From Paracoccaceae bacterium (GTDB taxonomy: Bacteria; Pseudomonadota; Alphaproteobacteria; Rhodobacterales; Rhodobacteraceae), in assembly GCA_027069385.1 (NCBI GenBank), contig JALXER010000097.1, positions 1-7,405 of the forward strand: 7,405 bases of DNA. Direction: 5' to 3'. Every line of letters begins with the position of its first letter. The stretch's first letter is position 1. Below are positions 5,424 through 7,405 of this stretch, one piece after another. The notes under the pieces were generated by a model that was given only the letters and a program-made list of their open reading frames with translations, made no database searches and was not told the origin of the DNA. The translations under genes and the position numbers were made by a program.

Positions 5424-7199
5424 ATGAAAATGACCACTGAAGAAGCCTTTATCAAAGTGCTGCAAATGCACGGAATCGACAATGCCTTTGGCATTATCGG
5501 CTCGGCGTTCATGCCGATTTCCGACCTGTTCCCCAAGGCCGGAATCAGCTTTTGGGATTGTGCGCACGAATACACGGCCGGCATGATGGCCGACGGGTTT
5601 GCGCGCGCTTCGGGCAATATGGCCATCGCGATTGCCCAGAACGGGCCGGGCATTGCCAACCTTGTGACGCCGGTCAAGACCGCCTATTGGAACCACACAC
5701 CGATGCTGCTGATCACCCCGCAAGCCGCCAACAAGACCATGGGTCAGGGCGGTTTTCAGGAGGTCGAGCAAATGCGCATGTTCGCCGATTGCGTGGCTTA
5801 TCAGGAGGAAGTCCGCGACCCCTCGCGCATGGCCGAGGTGCTGAACCGGGTGATCACCAAGGCCAAACGCCTGTCCGCCCCCTGCCAGATCAACATTCCG
5901 CGCGATTTCTGGACTCAGGTGATCGACATCACCCTGCCCCAGATCGTCGAATTCGAACGCCCCGCCGGTGGGGCCGGCGCGATTGCGCAGGCGGCTGACC
6001 TGCTGTCAAACGCCGAATTTCCAGTGATCCTGAACGGCGCGGGTGTGGTGATCGGCGGCGCGATATCCGTCAGTCAGGCGCTGGCCGAGCGGCTGGATGC
6101 GCCGGTCTGCTGTGGCTATCAGCATAATGACGCCTTTCCCGGCTCGCACCCGCTGTTTGCCGGTCCGCTGGGGTATAACGGCTCGCGCGCCGCGATGGAA
6201 CTGATCGCCAAGGCCGACGTAGTGCTGGCGCTCGGCACCCGCCTGAACCCATTCTCCACCCTGCCCGGCTATGGCATCGACTATTGGCCGACGGGGGCGA
6301 AAATCATTCAGGTCGATATGAACCCCGACCGCATCGGCCTGACCAAACCGGTGACGGTGGGCATTGCCGGAGACGCCAGGCAGGTGGCCGAGCAGATACT
6401 GGCGCAACTGTCCGATACCGCCGGAGATACAGGCCGCAAAACCCGCCTTGACCTGATCGCGCAGACCAAATCCGCTTGGGCGCAGGCGCTGACCTCGATG
6501 GATCACGAGGATGATTCCGACGAAGGGATCGACTGGAACGAACGCGCCCGCGCCGCCAAGCCTGATGCTTTGTCGCCGCGCCAGACCTGGCGGGCCATTC
6601 AGGCCAGTCTGCCCAAAGACGCGATTATTTCCTCGGATATCGGCAATGTCTGCGCCATTGGCAATGCCTACCCGACCTTCGAGGAGGGGCGCAAGTATCT
6701 GGCACCGGGGCTGTTTGGCCCCTGCGGCTATTCGCTGCCCGCCATTCTGGGTGCCAAGATCGCCCGCCCCGATACGCCGGTGGTCGGCTTTGCCGGAGAC
6801 GGCGCCTTCGGCATCTCGATGAACGAAATGACCGCCTGCGGGCGCGACGGCTGGCCGCCGATCACCATGGTGATCTTTCGCAATTACCAGTGGGGCGCGG
6901 AAAAGCGTAACACGACCCTGTGGTATCACGACAACTTTGTCGGCACCGAGCTGGATTACAACGTCTCTTACGCCGGTATCGCGCGGGCCTGCGGGGTTCA
7001 GGGCGTGGTGGCAACTACCATGCAGGGGCTGACCGAGGCGCTGGCCACCGCGGTTGCGGATCAGCAGGCCGGTAAAACCACGTTTATCGAGGTGATGCTC
7101 AATCAGGAAATGGGAGAGCCGTTCCGCCGTGACGCCATGACCACGCCGGTGCCGGTGGCGGGTATCGACGCGGCGGACATGCGCCGGCAACAGGGCTAG
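5424..7199 (+). CDS. xsc: Sulfoacetaldehyde acetyltransferase
   Basis: This 591-residue thiamine diphosphate enzyme converts sulfoacetaldehyde plus phosphate to acetyl phosphate plus sulfite, the desulfonation step in degradation of taurine, isethionate and other C2 sulfonates. Its length is typical of the family. The N-terminal pyrimidine-binding domain (about 1-170) carries the catalytic glutamate Glu49 in CAHEYTAG and the Xsc-typical IIGSAFMPISDLFPKAG (24-40). A central domain spans about 190-325. The C-terminal diphosphate-binding domain (about 385-570) has the GDG...N motif (Gly458-Gly460 to Asn487) that binds Mg2+ and thiamine diphosphate. The segments QAANKTMGQGGFQEVEQM (100-117) and YQEEVRDPSR (126-135) are characteristic of Xsc rather than acetolactate synthase. 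The protein is cytoplasmic. The ackA gene follows after 4 bases, which fits use of the acetyl phosphate product. Expression is probably induced by sulfonates. The family assignment is very secure. Confidence 0.96.
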   Translation: MKMTTEEAFIKVLQMHGIDNAFGIIGSAFMPISDLFPKAGISFWDCAHEYTAGMMADGFARASGNMAIAIAQNGPGIANLVTPVKTAYWNHTPMLLITPQAANKTMGQGGFQEVEQMRMFADCVAYQEEVRDPSRMAEVLNRVITKAKRLSAPCQINIPRDFWTQVIDITLPQIVEFERPAGGAGAIAQAADLLSNAEFPVILNGAGVVIGGAISVSQALAERLDAPVCCGYQHNDAFPGSHPLFAGPLGYNGSRAAMELIAKADVVLALGTRLNPFSTLPGYGIDYWPTGAKIIQVDMNPDRIGLTKPVTVGIAGDARQVAEQILAQLSDTAGDTGRKTRLDLIAQTKSAWAQALTSMDHEDDSDEGIDWNERARAAKPDALSPRQTWRAIQASLPKDAIISSDIGNVCAIGNAYPTFEEGRKYLAPGLFGPCGYSLPAILGAKIARPDTPVVGFAGDGAFGISMNEMTACGRDGWPPITMVIFRNYQWGAEKRNTTLWYHDNFVGTELDYNVSYAGIARACGVQGVVATTMQGLTEALATAVADQQAGKTTFIEVMLNQEMGEPFRRDAMTTPVPVAGIDAADMRRQQG

Positions 7200-7203
7200 G
7201 GCG

Positions 7204-7405
7204 ATGGGTGCCGACGGTCCGATACTGGTGTTGAATGCGGGCTCCAGCAGCCTGAAATACGCCAGTTTCGAACGCCCGTCGCTGGCCCTGATTGCGGCGG
7301 GGCAAGTGGCGGGCATCGGCCGGTCTGCCACAAGCCCCCCCGATCACCGCGCGGCCCTTGACCAGGTGTTAGCCACGCAGGCGAAGGTTGCAGGGCCGCC
7401 ATCGG
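7204..7405 (+). CDS. ackA: Acetate kinase, N-terminal part, cut by the window edge
   Basis: The first 67 codons are present and the rest lies beyond the right edge. The ASKHA-fold phosphate-1 motif ILVLNAGSSSLKY (7-19) is diagnostic, with Asn11 and Ser16 equivalent to conserved active-site residues of acetate kinases. The enzyme transfers the phosphate of acetyl phosphate to ADP, giving ATP and acetate. The start lies 4 bases after the xsc stop. The upstream AGGG is unusually close to the ATG, so translation probably relies on ribosomes finishing xsc. The segment after residue 20 is less conserved, as usual. No phosphotransacetylase gene is visible between the two, although one may lie downstream. 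The identity is secure, but butyrate or propionate kinase relatives cannot be excluded from this fragment alone. Confidence 0.9.
   Translation, partial: MGADGPILVLNAGSSSLKYASFERPSLALIAAGQVAGIGRSATSPPDHRAALDQVLATQAKVAGPPS

Noticed and set aside
6006..7331. Open frame of 441 codons on the minus strand, opposite xsc and ackA
   Set aside because: It lies wholly antisense to xsc and the start of ackA, both recognised without doubt. Its product is rich in Arg, Gly and His with no recognisable domain, as expected of a shadow frame in GC-rich DNA.

Overview
The window looks like chromosome from an alphaproteobacterium, most likely Rhodobacteraceae (Roseobacter or Paracoccus type). This rests on the moderately high GC, the codon use, the Xsc subtype, and a PstS-like/OmpA fusion protein of a kind I associate with that family. 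No RNA genes, insertion sequences, CRISPR arrays or prophage genes were seen.

Left part, minus strand (1-2417). Two genes for exported proteins read leftward. The first (657-2417) encodes a 586-residue periplasmic protein with a signal peptide, two tandem ~48-residue modules each ending in a C-x4-C pair, a PstS-type substrate-binding domain, and a C-terminal OmpA-like peptidoglycan-binding domain. The second (593 to beyond the left edge) encodes an exported protein with a short Sel1/TPR-like segment and is cut by the window. A 63-base gap holding a hairpin separates them, and both have a GCGGAGAA-type ribosome binding site.

Middle (2418-2789). This is a 372-base divergent intergenic region, AT-rich on the left. 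It holds several short inverted repeats and a weak candidate promoter for the leftward genes, but no convincing gene.

Centre, plus strand (2790-5344). A small cytoplasmic helical protein resembling a histidine phosphotransfer (HPt) domain, apparently without the acceptor histidine, precedes a two-gene unit with an ATGA overlap. That unit encodes an M17 leucyl aminopeptidase with all catalytic residues and a leaderless SH3b-NlpC/P60 cysteine peptidase related to the YkfC type. Together they suggest breakdown of murein or other short peptides in the cytoplasm.

Right part, plus strand (5345-7405). Sulfoacetaldehyde acetyltransferase (xsc, 591 residues from the start at 5424) is followed after 4 bases by the start of acetate kinase (ackA, cut by the window). 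Xsc converts sulfoacetaldehyde and phosphate to acetyl phosphate and sulfite, and AckA can turn the acetyl phosphate into ATP and acetate. This is the end of an organosulfonate (taurine, isethionate or similar) degradation route. Two CTGG-started direct repeats upstream of xsc resemble my recollection of the TauR box.

No wholly new system is evident. The least ordinary items are the architecture and altered ligand loop of the PstS-like/OmpA protein, the HPt-like protein, and the xsc-ackA pairing.
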